A program made the position numbers and the translations under genes. The notes beneath the pieces are model-generated. The model did not search any database and had not been told where the DNA came from. It worked only from the letters and a program-made list of their open reading frames with translations. Positions 7,174 to 8,208 of a DNA stretch of 8,208 nucleotides are shown piece by piece (position 1 is the first letter of the stretch; each line of letters begins with the position of its first letter). The stretch is from CAYTLW01 sp964438735 (GTDB lineage: Bacteria > Myxococcota_A > UBA9042): assembly GCA_964438735.1 (NCBI GenBank), contig CAYTLW010000208.1:1-8208 (forward strand), in the 5' to 3' direction.

Positions 7174-8124
7174 CTATTTCGAGGCCGCGGCCGCTTTCGG
7201 TCGAGACGCCGAGGCCGCATCGCCGCCGGTATCCGCGAACCACTGCAACCAGTCCTCCGCGCTGCGCAGCTCCGGGCGAGCGCTGAGCCGCACGAGCACA
7301 CCGCGCGCCCGCCGAACCAGCGACGGGATCGGGTCGGCCAGCAACCCCACCAGGATTGGCACATATTGGCGTCCCGGCGCCTGCTCAATGACATCCAGTG
7401 CGCCCCTTCGGACCACGAATGTGGGATGCCTGCCGGCGCGTGCGATCACCTCGCCGCAGTTCGGCGCCTCGGGCAGCGTGCAGAGGTGCAGGCCCCAGGC
7501 AGCCGGGCCTGAGGCAAGCGACTGGCCCGCCCGGATGCGCAACTCGTCGACGAAAAGCGCGCCGAAACCCGCCTCGCCGCGGGCGTGCAATGTCCAGCGC
7601 GCCGACAGCCGGGCAAAAGAAGAGACAAAGGGGCCCGTGCGGCTGGCAAAACGACGAATCTCGGCATCCTGACTGCGCTCGTCGATTCGATGCAGCCCGT
7701 AGATGGCGTACCCGCGCACCTCGTCGCTGCGGTCTCGCAAGGCCTGCAGCAACAATGCCGCCGCGTCGGGATCGCCGACCTCAGCGAGAATGCGCAGCAC
7801 TCGAGGGCGCCAGCGAGCCCTCGGCGGTGCGGCCTGGAACAGCTGCACCAGGAAGGGCGTGGCCCGCCAGCCAAACCCCGTCAGCACCTCGTGCGGCGGG
7901 CAGCCCGAGATGCGATTGCACTTGAAGCGATCGCGCACATCCACCAGGGCCGCGCGCAGGGCCTCGTCCACGGCGTCCGGGTCGACGCCATGGGCTGGCG
8001 CGACGGCGGATTCCAAAGACGCCGCGTCCGCTGTGGCGCCGTCGTCCTTGCAGGCTGTGACCCCCACTGCGACGGCCAGCAGGCATAACGCGCACAACAG
8101 GGTTCGACGATCTGGGAATGACAT
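7174..8124 (-). CDS. HEAT-repeat lipoprotein
   Basis: This is a 316-residue exported protein. The start at 8124 is chosen because GGAGGG lies 5 nt upstream and the peptide then opens directly with a lipoprotein signal (MSFPDRR, Leu/Ala/Val core, VTAC with Cys25, then KDDG). A longer frame from 8190 would place 22 unlikely residues before it. The mature part has an Ala/Asp-rich linker (26-60) and then alpha-helical HEAT-type repeats. Clear ones are at about 88-147 (RPRVLRILAEVGDPDAAALL, then SDEVRGYAIYGLHRI) and about 235-281 (VVRRGALDVIEQ, then VPILVGLLADPIPSLVRRA). Degenerate helices lie between. C69/C75 and C215/C223 could form two disulfides outside the cytoplasm. HEAT solenoids bind proteins, so a scaffold role is inferred; no enzyme motif is seen. 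It is Arg-rich, unlike the two ASH lipoproteins. It converges on the deiminase gene with 3 bp between stops and has its own promoter candidate. Confidence 0.85.
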   Translation of the reverse strand: MSFPDRRTLLCALCLLAVAVGVTACKDDGATADAASLESAVAPAHGVDPDAVDEALRAALVDVRDRFKCNRISGCPPHEVLTGFGWRATPFLVQLFQAAPPRARWRPRVLRILAEVGDPDAAALLLQALRDRSDEVRGYAIYGLHRIDERSQDAEIRRFASRTGPFVSSFARLSARWTLHARGEAGFGALFVDELRIRAGQSLASGPAAWGLHLCTLPEAPNCGEVIARAGRHPTFVVRRGALDVIEQAPGRQYVPILVGLLADPIPSLVRRARGVLVRLSARPELRSAEDWLQWFADTGGDAASASRPKAAAASK

Positions 8125-8129
8125 GTTCA

Positions 8130-8135
8130 CCCTCC
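8130..8135 (-). promoter_or_regulatory. Ribosome-binding site GGAGGG that sets the start at 8124
   Basis: On the minus strand GGAGGG lies 5 nt before ATG 8124-8122. Good spacing and strength, together with the signal peptide that follows, favour this start over the in-frame ATG at 8190. Confidence 0.7.
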
Positions 8136-8161
8136 AGGTTCGTATTGGACCCGGAGCCGAC

Positions 8162-8190
8162 ATTCTGGCTACGGGCAGATAACTCGGCAA
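8162..8190 (-). promoter_or_regulatory. Possible sigma70-type promoter for the HEAT-repeat lipoprotein gene
   Basis: On the minus strand TTGCCG (8190-8185) and CAGAAT (8167-8162) are separated by 17 nt. Each matches the -35 or -10 consensus at 4 of 6 positions. The -10 lies about 37 nt before the ATG, leaving room for a short leader with the GGAGGG site. The stretch is less GC-rich than its surroundings. Housekeeping promoters in such bacteria are often far from the E. coli consensus, so this is only a candidate. Confidence 0.3.
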
Positions 8191-8208
8191 GGTCGGGGCA
8201 CTGCGCCC

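Noticed and set aside
7183..7192. Palindrome GGCCGCGGCC near the convergent stops, considered as a terminator
   Set aside because: It has no loop and no T-tract, and lies in the Ala-rich coding end of the HEAT lipoprotein gene. Chance GC-rich palindromy is enough.
7585..8088. 167-codon + strand open frame opposite the HEAT lipoprotein gene
   Set aside because: It shows no start signal or domain, while the opposite strand encodes a lipobox and HEAT repeats.
8098..8124. Twin-arginine (Tat) signal in the HEAT lipoprotein (DRRTLL)
   Set aside because: The RRxLL pattern is suggestive, but the preceding residue is Asp and the trailing Lys is missing. A normal Sec lipoprotein signal explains it equally well.

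Overview
The window is GC-rich, gene-dense bacterial DNA with an AAG/GCC-type codon bias. It holds five protein-coding genes and almost no intergenic space. Three features together suggest a predatory or surface-complex 'deltaproteobacterial' lineage (Myxococcota, Bradymonadota or a relative). These are several large lipoproteins built from ASH / choice-of-anchor-D modules, a VWA domain interrupted by short Cys-rich inserts, and Gly/Ser-rich tethers after the lipobox. This placement is an inference from protein style; no phylogenetic marker is present.

Left part, 1-5871, + strand: three genes for exported proteins lie in a row. The first is only a C-terminal fragment cut by the window edge (1-315). 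Next is a 1154-residue lipoprotein with six Ig-like ASH modules and a C-terminal von Willebrand factor A domain (348-3812). Third is a 677-residue lipoprotein of divergent ASH-like modules ending in a PKD/K319-like module (3838-5871). The gaps are 32 and 25 bp.

Middle, 5878-7170, + strand: a gene for a cytoplasmic arginine deiminase-family enzyme with the full catalytic set. It starts 6 bp after the preceding stop without a visible Shine-Dalgarno, so it looks translationally coupled to the lipoprotein genes. No other arginine-catabolism gene (ornithine carbamoyltransferase, carbamate kinase, arginine/ornithine antiporter) is visible.

Right part, 7174-8124, - strand: a convergent gene for a HEAT-repeat lipoprotein, with its own Shine-Dalgarno and a plausible promoter at 8162-8190. 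Its stop lies 3 bp from the deiminase stop.

The four + strand genes probably form one operon: surface lipoproteins, one of which carries a metal-dependent protein-binding VWA domain, followed by an arginine-consuming enzyme. How the deiminase relates to the surface proteins is unknown. I see no RNA gene, CRISPR array, mobile element or convincing intrinsic terminator.
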